Source: a virus
Reading direction: 5' to 3' (one strand)
Length of the DNA stretch: 37,864 bases
Virus record (IMG/VR): IMGVR_UViG_3300022752_005533
Coordinates: 1 to 37,864 of that record
A program made the position numbers and the translations under genes. The stretch's first letter is position 1. Each line of letters begins with the position of its first letter. Positions 23,109 to 31,710 of the stretch are shown here, piece after piece. The notes under the pieces were generated by a model. The model did not search any database. It was not told the origin of the DNA and saw nothing but the letters and a program-made list of their open reading frames with translations.

Positions 23109-23522
23109 TTACAAATTTGGTCTAGTTATAGCAAGTATTTTGGCTATCTGGGCATCAATAATAGGTTCTCTATTAGGCCACTTTATTGTGTCCTTACTAG
23201 GATTTTTCTTTAAATTCAATAGAAGAGGCAAGATAAGACCTTCTAGTTTTTTTAATTTTTCTTTTAAATCTTGGTCAACTAATTTTTTATACTCATCTAT
23301 ATTAAAATTATTTCCTGTACCTGCTTTAATAATTTCTTCCAATATATCCATTTTTGAATGAATGTCTAAAACTAATACCTTTATTTTTTCCAATTCTTCG
23401 TTTACCGGTTGCACTATTTCCTTAGTATTAATTATAGTTTTTTCTTGTGTAGATTCTTCTGAATCTATGGCAGTAAAACCAAAATCATAATTGTCATATT
23501 CTTGCAAAATATTATTTGACAT
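23109..23522 (-). CDS. Conserved-type phage protein with coiled-coil middle
   Basis: 137 residues. The N-terminus has YDFGFTAIDSEE, a pattern I associate with hypothetical proteins near gp46/def in T4-like aquatic phages. Residues about 38-100 are helical and Lys/Glu/Leu-rich, then a Pro-containing tail with INDAQIAKI-like helix. No catalytic motif. The start overlaps the def stop by 11 bases, so the pair is coupled. Function unknown. Confidence 0.65.
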   Translation of the reverse strand: MSNNILQEYDNYDFGFTAIDSEESTQEKTIINTKEIVQPVNEELEKIKVLVLDIHSKMDILEEIIKAGTGNNFNIDEYKKLVDQDLKEKLKKLEGLILPLLLNLKKNPSKDTIKWPNREPIIDAQIAKILAITRPNL

Positions 23523-24066
23523 TTAATCGTGCCTCGTTAATTGCCTGAGTAGATACATCTATAATTAATCGTTTTAAAATCTTTGCTCTTTTCTTTTTTG
23601 CCAGATCTAATTTAATACGGGAAACCTTTTCTGTAAAAATTTCACCTTGCATGTGGTCGTATTCATGAAGAAACACCCTGGCTGTAATACCGGTAAAAAT
23701 TTCCTCTTTACTTTCCCCAATTTCATTTTGATATTTAACTTTAATCCAAGAGGGTCTTTTAATGTTTAAAAAAAGTCCAGGAAAACTTAAGCATCCCTCT
23801 TTAAAAAGAACTTCATCCTCGGATTTTTCTAAAATTACAGGATTAAAGATATTTCTTCGACTTTCGCCATATCCCATAACAAAAAACTGCATTCCTATCC
23901 CAACCTGATTTGCTGATAGTCCTATGCCTTTCTGCTCTATCATAGTTTCATAAAGTTTATCCGCCATCTCCTTTGCAACACTAATATTTTGATTAAATAA
24001 AAATTTTGCAGGAGCAATTCTTAGAACTACATCATGTTCATCTACTAGTTTATAATCTAATTTCAT
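23512..24066 (-). CDS. def: Peptide deformylase
   Basis: 184 residues. The three deformylase motifs are intact: GIGLSANQVG (47-56), EGCLSFPG (90-97, with metal-ligand Cys92) and LHEYDHMQG (133-141, His134, Glu135, His138). It removes the formyl group from new proteins. Phage versions often lack the C-terminal helix of bacterial enzymes, but this one has a full basic tail (KLDLAKKKRAKILKRL), so it is close to bacterial length. The ATG shares a base with the gp46 stop (TAATG), so expression follows the recombination genes. Confidence 0.93.
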   Translation of the reverse strand: MKLDYKLVDEHDVVLRIAPAKFLFNQNISVAKEMADKLYETMIEQKGIGLSANQVGIGMQFFVMGYGESRRNIFNPVILEKSEDEVLFKEGCLSFPGLFLNIKRPSWIKVKYQNEIGESKEEIFTGITARVFLHEYDHMQGEIFTEKVSRIKLDLAKKKRAKILKRLIIDVSTQAINEARLNVK

Positions 24067-25778
24067 TAAATTATCCTAGAAAAATTTTGATGCTTTTCAA
24101 ATTTTATTACATTGTCAAACTTATCCAATAGCTGATCTCCCTTATGTGATATAACAAATACATTGACATCATCCCCCAATGTATTTAAAAGATTCATAAC
24201 AAAATCTGTACCATTTGAATCTAGACTACTATCAAATACTTCATCCAATAATAATAAATTAGTAGATGCACTATTTTTCATTTTAGCTATAGTGCGCCAC
24301 GTAAATAATAAAGCTAAATCTATTCTTTGCTTTTCACCTTCACTAAAAGATGCATAACTAAAATCATCACGATGCCTTGATTTGATAGTTTCATTAAATG
24401 CTTCATCCAATTCAAACGATACGAAAAAGTCCATTGCTGACAAATATTTGTTTACCAATTTATTAATAACAGGCAAGTACTGCTTAATAATTTTAGTTTT
24501 GATGCCGGTATCTTTGAGTAAAGAAGAGGCAGCATCCAAGTAAAAAGAATTTTCTTTAAGTTTACCTCTGTTTTCTGCTGCCTCTACTACTTGTTTTGCT
24601 ATAGTTTTTAATTGTATCTTGGCTTCTTCTGTACTAGTTTGATTGTTTGAGAAATCATCCATTTCCTTTTTAAGTTTTCGTATATAATTTTGACCTCCAA
24701 TTATCTCAGTATTATATTTTGTTATTTCGGTTTGTATTTCAAGTATTTTTTGTTTGGCGGCAAAGATTTCATTAGCTCTAGTTTCAAGCTCTTGGATTTT
24801 GTTGTTAAGCGTATCAACTGCAGTACAGATTTCTTCTTTCTTATGTGCATGTTTACCGATTGCAGTCTCCTTAAGTTCACTAGATAAAATCTGAGTACAA
24901 GTCGGGCACGTATCGTGCTCTTCGTAAAACACGATCTCATCTGTGATTTTTTCAATTCTAATTTGCAATGATTTATAAAGAGTAACCATTTCTGTTCTTC
25001 GCTTAGAGATCTCGTTATCATCCTCAATCGAATTCGATAAAGTTCCGAGTTCTCCTGAGAGGCATTCAATCTTTTCTTCAAGGAGTTTGATGCCTTCATA
25101 AGTTTCGCTGATTGTAAGTTGAATATCGTCATGTCTTTTCTTTTTATCTTCTTCAAGTTGCTTGATGTAATCCTGCTGCAGTTTTACCTTTTGTTTATCT
25201 AGTTCTATTCTAGTTTCTATTTCTCTAATTTTTTCTTTTGTTTCTAATATTCTATGTTTAAGAATATTGTTCATAACACTGAAAATTTGTATATCTAGAA
25301 TATCCTCAATCACTTCGCGTCGAGTTCCTTGCGCCAATTGCATAAAGGGAGTAAAAGAAGCGGAACCTAAAATGACTATCTGAGTAAAAGATTTATAATT
25401 TAATTTTAAAATTTTATCTTCAAAGTAATTTTGATAATCTTTTACTGCTGCATCTTGATTTATTAAATTATTTTCTTGGTAGATCTCAAAAATACCAGGT
25501 TTCATTCCCCTTATTATTTTATATTCCTTTTTACCTATTTTAAATTCAATTTCAACAATACAATTTTTTTGATTAATAGAATTTATTAATTGGGGTTTAT
25601 TAATGTTTCTAAATGCTTTACCGAATAAACCAAAACATATCGCATCTAGAATTGTGCTTTTACCTGCACCATTCTCACCTATAATCAGTGTGGTGGAATT
25701 ATTATTTAATTGCACCTCAGTAAAATGATTTCCAGTTGATAAAAAATTTCGCCATCGTATTATCTTGAAATGAATCAT
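24066..25778 (-). CDS. 46: Recombination endonuclease subunit gp46 (Rad50/SbcC-like)
   Basis: 570 residues. Walker A GENGAGKST (34-42), a Q-loop region around SASFTPF, long coiled coils either side of a zinc-hook CPTC (292-295), the ABC signature SFSEGEKQRIDLAL and Walker B LLLLDEVFDSSLD, all in the order of T4 gp46. With gp47 it resects DNA ends for recombination-dependent replication. The start overlaps the gp47 stop (ATGA), as in T4. Confidence 0.95.
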   Translation of the reverse strand: MIHFKIIRWRNFLSTGNHFTEVQLNNNSTTLIIGENGAGKSTILDAICFGLFGKAFRNINKPQLINSINQKNCIVEIEFKIGKKEYKIIRGMKPGIFEIYQENNLINQDAAVKDYQNYFEDKILKLNYKSFTQIVILGSASFTPFMQLAQGTRREVIEDILDIQIFSVMNNILKHRILETKEKIREIETRIELDKQKVKLQQDYIKQLEEDKKKRHDDIQLTISETYEGIKLLEEKIECLSGELGTLSNSIEDDNEISKRRTEMVTLYKSLQIRIEKITDEIVFYEEHDTCPTCTQILSSELKETAIGKHAHKKEEICTAVDTLNNKIQELETRANEIFAAKQKILEIQTEITKYNTEIIGGQNYIRKLKKEMDDFSNNQTSTEEAKIQLKTIAKQVVEAAENRGKLKENSFYLDAASSLLKDTGIKTKIIKQYLPVINKLVNKYLSAMDFFVSFELDEAFNETIKSRHRDDFSYASFSEGEKQRIDLALLFTWRTIAKMKNSASTNLLLLDEVFDSSLDSNGTDFVMNLLNTLGDDVNVFVISHKGDQLLDKFDNVIKFEKHQNFSRII

Positions 25779-26822
25779 GTTTCCTCGTAATCATGTGCTT
25801 CCACATACAACTCTCTAAGCAAAGTTTTTAATCTTATTTTATCCGCATCTGTTTCTAGACCATCTACATATTCAGACAATAATGTCATTGTGTCTTCTAA
25901 ATTTAAATTTTCATCAACTGCTGAATTTTCAAATTCAGAAAGATCCTCAATAATTTTTAATTCAATCGGATTTCTTTTATAAATTTCCTCAATGACTCCA
26001 TCAAATTGTTTATAATCAGTTTTATTTACTACAATTAACTTTATAAACTTATCTTCTAGATTATCATACTGCAGTTTTAAATCTTCAGTATCATTATAAT
26101 ATATTTTCTCGAACATTGTTAATTCGTTTTTAATAAATTCTATTTCTAAGGATTCGCAATCCAAAATATAAAATCCTTTAGTGTCTCCATAATCCATCCA
26201 CGTTAATTCATATGGTGTTCCTAAATAATGAATATTTCCTTTAGAAGATGCGGTATGATAATGCCCACTAAAAACTTGTTTGTATTTACTCAAAAATGTT
26301 GCGTCTTTTCCTTCATGACTCGGAATACCTTTCATCATATCGAATCCTGCCAATTCAAAATGTCCCATACAAATATCTGATGAGGAACCCTCTATAAACT
26401 TAAAGATTTCTTCCTCATTTTCTTTACATATCCATGGTATAATATCAATAGCAATACCATTAATAACTATAGTTTTTGGGAAATTTACAATATTGAGTGT
26501 GGTATAACTATCAAGTAAAAGATTAGGAGAATTTACACTAACACTTTCTTTCCAAAAGATATCATGATTGCCGAGCAATGCAGTTAATTTTATATTCTTA
26601 TTTTTAATAATATCGAAGAAATATCTTTTAGATTCAGAAAGTGTTAAAAAATTAATATATTTTCGTCTGTCAAATAAATCACCTAGTTGTATAATCTGAT
26701 CTATATCATGTTCTTCTAAATAATTAAACAAATAGTTATAAAATTTTTCATAGTATTTATGAAAAGACTTTGAATCATTACGTACACCGAAAATGTGTGT
26801 CGCCTAAAAGACAAATCTTCAT
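25775..26822 (-). CDS. 47: Recombination nuclease subunit gp47 with a +1 frameshift
   Basis: From ATG at 26822, with a strong AAGGAGGT site, the frame reads MKICLLGDTHF and then runs into TAA within four codons. If the single base at 26789 is skipped, it continues GVRNDSKSF into the long frame ending at 25775, giving about 348 residues, the gp47 size. Motif I GDTH is in the first part; LGDLFDRRK, LLGNHD, MGHFEL and FSGHYHT, the other metallophosphoesterase motifs, are in the second. The junction UUU C GGU allows Phe-tRNA slippage and the 0-frame codon there is CGG. A sequencing error, a mutation or programmed +1 frameshifting are all possible. Confidence 0.85.
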
Positions 26823-26871
26823 ACGACCTCCTTTCAAGATATAATCTTAAGTTATTTGAGAACAGGACAAT

Positions 26872-28026
26872 TCATATTAGTTCAGATAATTGTTTTGCTG
26901 TCGCAGGAGCCAGAGTCCAACCGAGATGCCCATGCCCAGTATGATAATAGATTTTTGGATTGATCGAGGATTGTCTAACAATTGGCATCATATCGTGCGA
27001 CATAGGACGTAGACAAGCCCATTGAGAATATTCTGCAGTGTTTACTTGCGGAAAATTATCTTTGACCCATTTAAGTAGAGGAGTAATTCTTGATCTAGTA
27101 ATATCTAAATTGTGGTCACCGATTTCAGCAGTACCAGCTACTCTTAGTCTATCACCCAGCCTAGAACAAACTATTTTAGCTTCATCGTCTAATATAGATG
27201 CAGATGGGGAACCTCTAGCACCCTCAATGGTTATACTATATCCCTTAACAGGGTAAACACAAACATCGTGATCCATAGCTAGACTACAAGTATCAGATCC
27301 ATTCGCAATAACAATTTTGTCAAAATCATAAAGTGCATCTATTTTTTTAATTTCTGTATTATACCTAAAATCAACTTTGTACTTCTTAGCTAGGACTGCT
27401 TCTAATTGAGTGCAAAATTTGTGTATATCACCCACAGAATCTTCCTCAGTCCAAATGCCACCAACTAACCCAGACTTGTGTAAATGATATAATCTTGGCT
27501 CAATTTCTAAACATTCATTAGAAGTCTTAATAACCCATGAACACCCATAAGATTCATAGATGTCCTTCATCTCAACTGCATGTCTAAAATATTCAGGATT
27601 TTTATAGATATGCATTATACCACATTTTTTATAATCAAAATCTAATTTTTCCTGCATTCTTATTGTATTATATAATCTCCTTGAAGCAACGCCCATTTTA
27701 ATTGTTTCAATGGTTCGTAATTCATGGTCATTCTTGACAGTACTAGCCAAGAATTTAATAAGCCAAAATGCTTTTTTCCAATTCAAATTTGGTCTAAGTA
27801 AAAGGGGAGCATCTTTTTTACCAACCCATTTGATAGCCTTTTTAATATTAGGCCACGTATTCCAAACTTCAGAGTTAGATACAGATATTTGTCCCCCGTT
27901 AGCATATGAACATTTCATTGCAGCATATCTTTCTTTTTCAAATACGGTAATATTGTAACCTTTTTTACTTAAGAAATAAGCAGCAGTAATACCTGCTATA
28001 CCTGCACCAACTATTGCAATTTTCAT
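26872..28026 (-). CDS. DadA-like FAD-dependent amine/amino-acid oxidoreductase
   Basis: 384 residues. The FAD Rossmann motif is GAGIAGITAAYFLSKKGY (7-24), and CSYANGGQISVSNSEVW matches the ANxGQIS stretch of D-amino-acid dehydrogenase DadA. VYPVKGYSITI, SILDDEAKI and the closing HTGHGHLGWTLAPAT also follow DadA. Length is slightly below DadA (about 430). The family oxidises the C-N bond of amino acids or secondary amines. Such an enzyme is unusual in a phage. It follows a 2OG oxygenase and QueD in the DNA-modification island, so tailoring of an aminated base is one possible role; this is inference. It is the last gene before gp47. Confidence 0.82.
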   Translation of the reverse strand: MKIAIVGAGIAGITAAYFLSKKGYNITVFEKERYAAMKCSYANGGQISVSNSEVWNTWPNIKKAIKWVGKKDAPLLLRPNLNWKKAFWLIKFLASTVKNDHELRTIETIKMGVASRRLYNTIRMQEKLDFDYKKCGIMHIYKNPEYFRHAVEMKDIYESYGCSWVIKTSNECLEIEPRLYHLHKSGLVGGIWTEEDSVGDIHKFCTQLEAVLAKKYKVDFRYNTEIKKIDALYDFDKIVIANGSDTCSLAMDHDVCVYPVKGYSITIEGARGSPSASILDDEAKIVCSRLGDRLRVAGTAEIGDHNLDITRSRITPLLKWVKDNFPQVNTAEYSQWACLRPMSHDMMPIVRQSSINPKIYYHTGHGHLGWTLAPATAKQLSELI

Positions 28027-28616
28027 TTAAGTTTCCAATGATAAAAACACTGAACATAATGATCTCCCTCGAAAGACATATTATAAAATGGTCTCCAATG
28101 TGGATGTTCTCTTGTACAACAAGCACCATCTCCAATATTAAAATTGTACTCTATAGAATCTTTAAAATAATCTTTCAATAAAATATAACTTTCCTTTTCA
28201 TCCCCTACAGCAGAAGCTTCGGTTTCTTCCTCGGGGGGCATACATTTATTACTAATTACTAGTGGCCAATAGGTATTATCAGAAGAATATATATTTACCG
28301 ATAGAGTCAAATCTAAACCTTTTCTATCTATGTGGGGGTGCAGTACACTGTCATTGGGATATAATCTTAAATAAGAATGGGTAAATTTATATTGATCACC
28401 AAAATCTGCTTCTACTTTATTTTTTATATTTTCGATTTCATTCAATGTTGTGGGAAAATTTAAAGTTCCTGCTCCTCTTCCCGTCCCATCTACACGTATA
28501 GCCGGCGTATCTGCTTCAGAATATAAATTAAAATTATTCATAACTAACGGCATAAAGGAATGATAAATTTCCTCTGCGTTTTGTTTAGATATGATTTGTT
28601 TATAGAATTTAATCAT
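28023..28616 (-). CDS. 2OG-Fe(II) oxygenase
   Basis: 197 residues. The iron ligands of a double-stranded beta-helix oxygenase are visible: LHPHIDRKGLDLTLSVN gives H95-x-D97, and CTREHPHWRPFYN gives the distal His (173) with Arg175 for 2-oxoglutarate. Such enzymes hydroxylate proteins, nucleobases or small molecules. It overlaps the DadA-like gene by 4 bases and lies 2 bases from the QueD gene, so it should be expressed with the deazaguanine pathway. Its substrate is not evident; it could act on the modified base or its precursor. Confidence 0.7.
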   Translation of the reverse strand: MIKFYKQIISKQNAEEIYHSFMPLVMNNFNLYSEADTPAIRVDGTGRGAGTLNFPTTLNEIENIKNKVEADFGDQYKFTHSYLRLYPNDSVLHPHIDRKGLDLTLSVNIYSSDNTYWPLVISNKCMPPEEETEASAVGDEKESYILLKDYFKDSIEYNFNIGDGACCTREHPHWRPFYNMSFEGDHYVQCFYHWKLK

Positions 28617-28618
28617 TA

Positions 28619-29125
28619 TTAGATAAGTATTTCATTCCAATGTCTGTGTCCTTCTCTATATGCCATATTAGATTGTGTTTCCCTTACTTCTACTCTAAAA
28701 CACCATAATCTTTCTGCTTCACCTGGACCCCACATATCTGGAATATAAACTCCGTTGACATATCTATAGAGCATATCAGCTAACCCTTCACATCCTAATC
28801 TAGGCAAAATAGTTAGCTTAGCCATTTTCTTTTCTTGTAATAGTTTAAATGTTTCTAGTTCAGGATCGTCCTCTGCAACTAGTAGAGTATGGTCAAACTG
28901 ATCTTCAAGAATTTTCTTTAGTTCTTTAAGTCCGCCATAGTCTGCTGCCCAGTTACGAACATCTAGGTCATCAGTTCCGAAGTAAAACTTCATACTAAAG
29001 CTATAACCATGAATCATATTGCAATGACTATCTGCTCTCCATTGTCTATATGCGCAGGGAAATGCATCATGGTATTCTTTTGTACTAACGTATTTGTATG
29101 GATGTGGTAAATTGATATAAGCCAT
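28619..29125 (-). CDS. queD: QueD-like 6-carboxytetrahydropterin synthase
   Basis: 168 residues. SHCNMIHGYSF is the CxxxHGH motif with Cys35 and His39, but the last His is Tyr41; FPCAYRQW stands where FxAAHxx has its first zinc His. QFDHTLLV supplies the Asp78-His79 pair and VEVRET the Glu149. QueD converts 7,8-dihydroneopterin triphosphate, the FolE product, to 6-carboxytetrahydropterin. The catalytic Cys/Asp/His are kept while two zinc ligands look replaced. A second QueD-like gene (31330-31710) shows the reverse pattern. Related HGY forms occur in marine T4-like phages, from memory. Confidence 0.8.
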   Translation of the reverse strand: MAYINLPHPYKYVSTKEYHDAFPCAYRQWRADSHCNMIHGYSFSMKFYFGTDDLDVRNWAADYGGLKELKKILEDQFDHTLLVAEDDPELETFKLLQEKKMAKLTILPRLGCEGLADMLYRYVNGVYIPDMWGPGEAERLWCFRVEVRETQSNMAYREGHRHWNEILI

Positions 29126-29160
29126 CTCTTGCCTCTCGGAGTAAGTTTGATGACACGCAG

Positions 29161-29168
29161 AATTTATA
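29161..29168 (-). promoter_or_regulatory. TATAAATT, weak late-promoter candidate before queD
   Basis: Seven of eight positions match TATAAATA on the minus strand, 36 bases before the queD start and in the only gap (29126-29184) of the gene run from dpdA to dadA. An inverted repeat AAGCGG/CCGCTT lies just upstream on the minus strand. Confidence 0.3.
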
Positions 29169-29184
29169 AAGCGGGATGAGCGTC

Positions 29185-30177
29185 TTAAGACCGCTTATTT
29201 AATTTCTTAAAGATATCGGATTGATACCATTGGTGCAAATTTTTTACAATCATAGCCATGGATCTTTGTGCTTTCCAACCAGTAGCTATCTGAAATTTAG
29301 TGGGATCAGCAATTAATATTGCTGGATCGCCTTCTCTTTTAGGGGCAACATTAACAACTATATTTTTATTTAAAAAAATTTCTACTTGTTCTAAACATTC
29401 TAAATTTGATGTACCTTTTAAAGTGCCTAAATTATATATACCCACAGTATCATTTTCAATACATTGTATATGAGCTTCGGCTATATCCGATACATGTAGA
29501 TAATCTCTAATACATGTTTGATCTTTGGTGTGATAGTTAGAACCATATAAGGTAAAAGCAGTATCATTTAAAGCGCATTCAAATAATTTAGCAAAAATAT
29601 GCGATGCTCCTGGTTCTTGTCCGTGAATAGATTCAAAATCTGCACCACAAGCATTGAAATATCGTAATGAGACATACTTTAGACCAAAAATTTTATGATA
29701 CCAACTAAGAATTTTTTCTACCATCAGTTTAGTTTCTCCATATGGAGAAACGGGAAAGGTATCATTATATTCTCTATATGGCTCTCTACTCCAATTACCA
29801 TAAACTGCAGCACTACTACTAAAAATAAATTTAGTTGCTATCAATTCATCTTTTATAAAATCAAGTAATCTGTTTGTCTTTGCTATATTATTATCAAAAT
29901 ATGTTCCAGGCGAAATAAAACTTGGATCAACTAAACTTGATCCGGCACAATGAATAATAGTAGTAGGATTTGCTTTTTTTAATAAAAGAAAAGACTTGTA
30001 ATCTATGAAATCACCTTGATAAAACTCATCATAATATTTATCTAAATGCGAGGTATATCTCTTATCTACTCCAAAAACATTATAACCTTTTCTTTTCAAC
30101 TCTATGCAAGTGATGCCTCCAATATAACCAGCAGCACCAGTAACAACTACATTTTTAGAATTTAGATTGTGGGACAT
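29185..30177 (-). CDS. GalE-like nucleotide-sugar epimerase
   Basis: 330 residues from the ATG at 30177 (MSHNLNSKN); a GTG 39 bases upstream would extend it inside the previous gene and is less likely. VVVTGAAGYIGG is the NAD-binding loop, FSSSAAVYGN holds the catalytic Ser, PYGETKLMVE the Tyr-x-x-x-Lys, and SLRYFNACGAD is the UDP-glucose 4-epimerase signature. It should interconvert UDP-hexoses (for example UDP-Glc and UDP-Gal). It lies within the DNA-modification island next to a GT-B enzyme, so it could supply a sugar donor to that enzyme. Confidence 0.88.
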   Translation of the reverse strand: MSHNLNSKNVVVTGAAGYIGGITCIELKRKGYNVFGVDKRYTSHLDKYYDEFYQGDFIDYKSFLLLKKANPTTIIHCAGSSLVDPSFISPGTYFDNNIAKTNRLLDFIKDELIATKFIFSSSAAVYGNWSREPYREYNDTFPVSPYGETKLMVEKILSWYHKIFGLKYVSLRYFNACGADFESIHGQEPGASHIFAKLFECALNDTAFTLYGSNYHTKDQTCIRDYLHVSDIAEAHIQCIENDTVGIYNLGTLKGTSNLECLEQVEIFLNKNIVVNVAPKREGDPAILIADPTKFQIATGWKAQRSMAMIVKNLHQWYQSDIFKKLNKRS

Positions 30178-31327
30178 AATTTCTATACCTATTATTGCCT
30201 CTATACCATTTTTCACCTGTCTGATTATCTATCATAATATCTATACAACGATCAATGGTGCCATTAGTCCAATCTGACATTTTACCTAGATTTGTTCTTA
30301 GATTATTAAGTAAATGAATTAGTTTTCTTTCTGCATCTTCAATTGACCAAGGAATATATAAACATTCCGAATCATTGGCAAAAGATTCTGGAAAACTTCT
30401 ATAAGCAGGATATAAACAATTTGTGCCAAGTGCATCTGCTTCTGAGGCTGTATTTGATACCCAATCTTGTAAAGCACAATTAAATAAAATTCTACTATCT
30501 GCTAGTATTTCATAATACTCGTTTTTCTTTAGATTCTCATATATTTTTAATTTACCTTGAGCTTCTAAATTTCTAGCACGTTCTAAATACCCATCATCAT
30601 TACTACGTAATGGTCCACCAGATAATACACAGAATTCAGTATTAGTATAATTTGTTACTCTCTCGACTAAATCCATAAAAAATCCGGGTTGTTTTTCCTG
30701 ATCGAATCTCGCAGCAAAGCAAACACGTCGTTTACGATCAAAGAAATTTTTTCTATTAGGTACTCGAGATTGTACTTCTTCTTTACCAAAAGCGAGACCA
30801 GAAATATTGTAGATCGGAACATTCCAACCTGCAATCTTCATATGTGCTACCATTTCTTCATTAGATGCTAGAACCCCTGTTACAAAATGATTAATCATAT
30901 GTTCATAGTTTCGCATCCAATCTTGCATGTCCCAGACATGCAAAAAGTCATCAGGATCAATTGTCTGAGCTAAGCATCTAACCCAAATTTGAGGCCTAAA
31001 CTCTGTAGTTGTTTGATCCATAATATAGGGTAAAGCTTCCATACCTGGAGTAAACATATCCTCAAAGAAAATAGTATCTTCCCAAGTTACTTCACCGGCC
31101 TTCATCTTTGCCACAAGTTTAGCCATCTGAGTCAAAGAATAATAACTACGACCATGCGCATCTAACACCTGCCCTGTTACGATAGACTTGGATGTATCTA
31201 ATAGTTCACCATGAATTACCTCGTAGTTAATACCACGTCGCTTAAATACAGCCTCACTCCATTGCTGAAGCTGTAAAGTGTATCTGCCCTCATACGGCTC
31301 TAAACCGCAATACCATAATTTACGCAT
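30155..31327 (-). CDS. GT-B glycosyltransferase beside the QueD-like and DpdA genes
   Basis: 390 residues. It opens WYCGLEPYEGRYTLQLQQW; the middle has HVWDMQDWMRNYEHM and VTGVLASNEEMV, as in GT4-like proteins; the donor domain begins RRVCFAARFDQEKQPGFFMDLV and continues CVLSGGP, YYEILADSRILFN and SNTASEADALGTNCLYPAY, where the E-A dyad region of GT4 lies. It is flanked by the QueD-like gene and galE, with tight spacing to the former (2 bases). It may act on a glycan or on modified DNA; nothing in the sequence fixes the acceptor. Confidence 0.7.
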   Translation of the reverse strand: MRKLWYCGLEPYEGRYTLQLQQWSEAVFKRRGINYEVIHGELLDTSKSIVTGQVLDAHGRSYYSLTQMAKLVAKMKAGEVTWEDTIFFEDMFTPGMEALPYIMDQTTTEFRPQIWVRCLAQTIDPDDFLHVWDMQDWMRNYEHMINHFVTGVLASNEEMVAHMKIAGWNVPIYNISGLAFGKEEVQSRVPNRKNFFDRKRRVCFAARFDQEKQPGFFMDLVERVTNYTNTEFCVLSGGPLRSNDDGYLERARNLEAQGKLKIYENLKKNEYYEILADSRILFNCALQDWVSNTASEADALGTNCLYPAYRSFPESFANDSECLYIPWSIEDAERKLIHLLNNLRTNLGKMSDWTNGTIDRCIDIMIDNQTGEKWYRGNNRYRNYVPQSKF

Positions 31328-31329
31328 AA

Positions 31330-31710
31330 TTATCCTGGAAAATATTCAACAATGCCATCAGACTCACCATCTTCTGATACAACAATCTCATAGTACCTTT
31401 GACCATATTTAGGAATAAGATGTTGCTCTAGAATATCTGTGGCAATCATCTCACAAGATTTGTGATTCATATTGCCGCCTTTAATAAAATCTTGCAATGC
31501 CCATTTAACTAAAAAGAATTCTAATTCCCTGTCAAGGTGAGATACTGAAATTTTTACCTCAACTTTAAACATATGCCTATGTTCATTTTCAAGAAATGCA
31601 ATACGAGGATCAATTTGGCTCGCAATAGGATATCTATGATAGCCTTCAAACTCTGCACGAATCTTAATAAATGTTTCTGTACGAGGTCTAACGTCTTGTT
31701 TAATAATCAT
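31330..31710 (-). CDS. Second QueD-like (6-pyruvoyltetrahydropterin synthase fold) protein
   Basis: 126 residues. FEGYHRYP (His25) and EHRHMFKV (His44, His46) give the three zinc histidines of the T-fold; SCEMIATDIL resembles the PTxExxA helix and VVSEDGES the closing Glu. The catalytic Cys that precedes HxH in QueD is missing and no DH pair is clear. So this paralogue keeps zinc binding and seems to lack the QueD catalytic set, the opposite of 28619-29125. It overlaps the dpdA stop (ATGA), so it is translationally coupled to DpdA. Confidence 0.75.
   Translation of the reverse strand: MIIKQDVRPRTETFIKIRAEFEGYHRYPIASQIDPRIAFLENEHRHMFKVEVKISVSHLDRELEFFLVKWALQDFIKGGNMNHKSCEMIATDILEQHLIPKYGQRYYEIVVSEDGESDGIVEYFPG

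Noticed and set aside
26834-26860. Promoter before gp47 around AAGATTATATCTT
   Set aside because: The -10-like TTATAT has no -35 at an acceptable distance; the sequence is a short AT palindrome.
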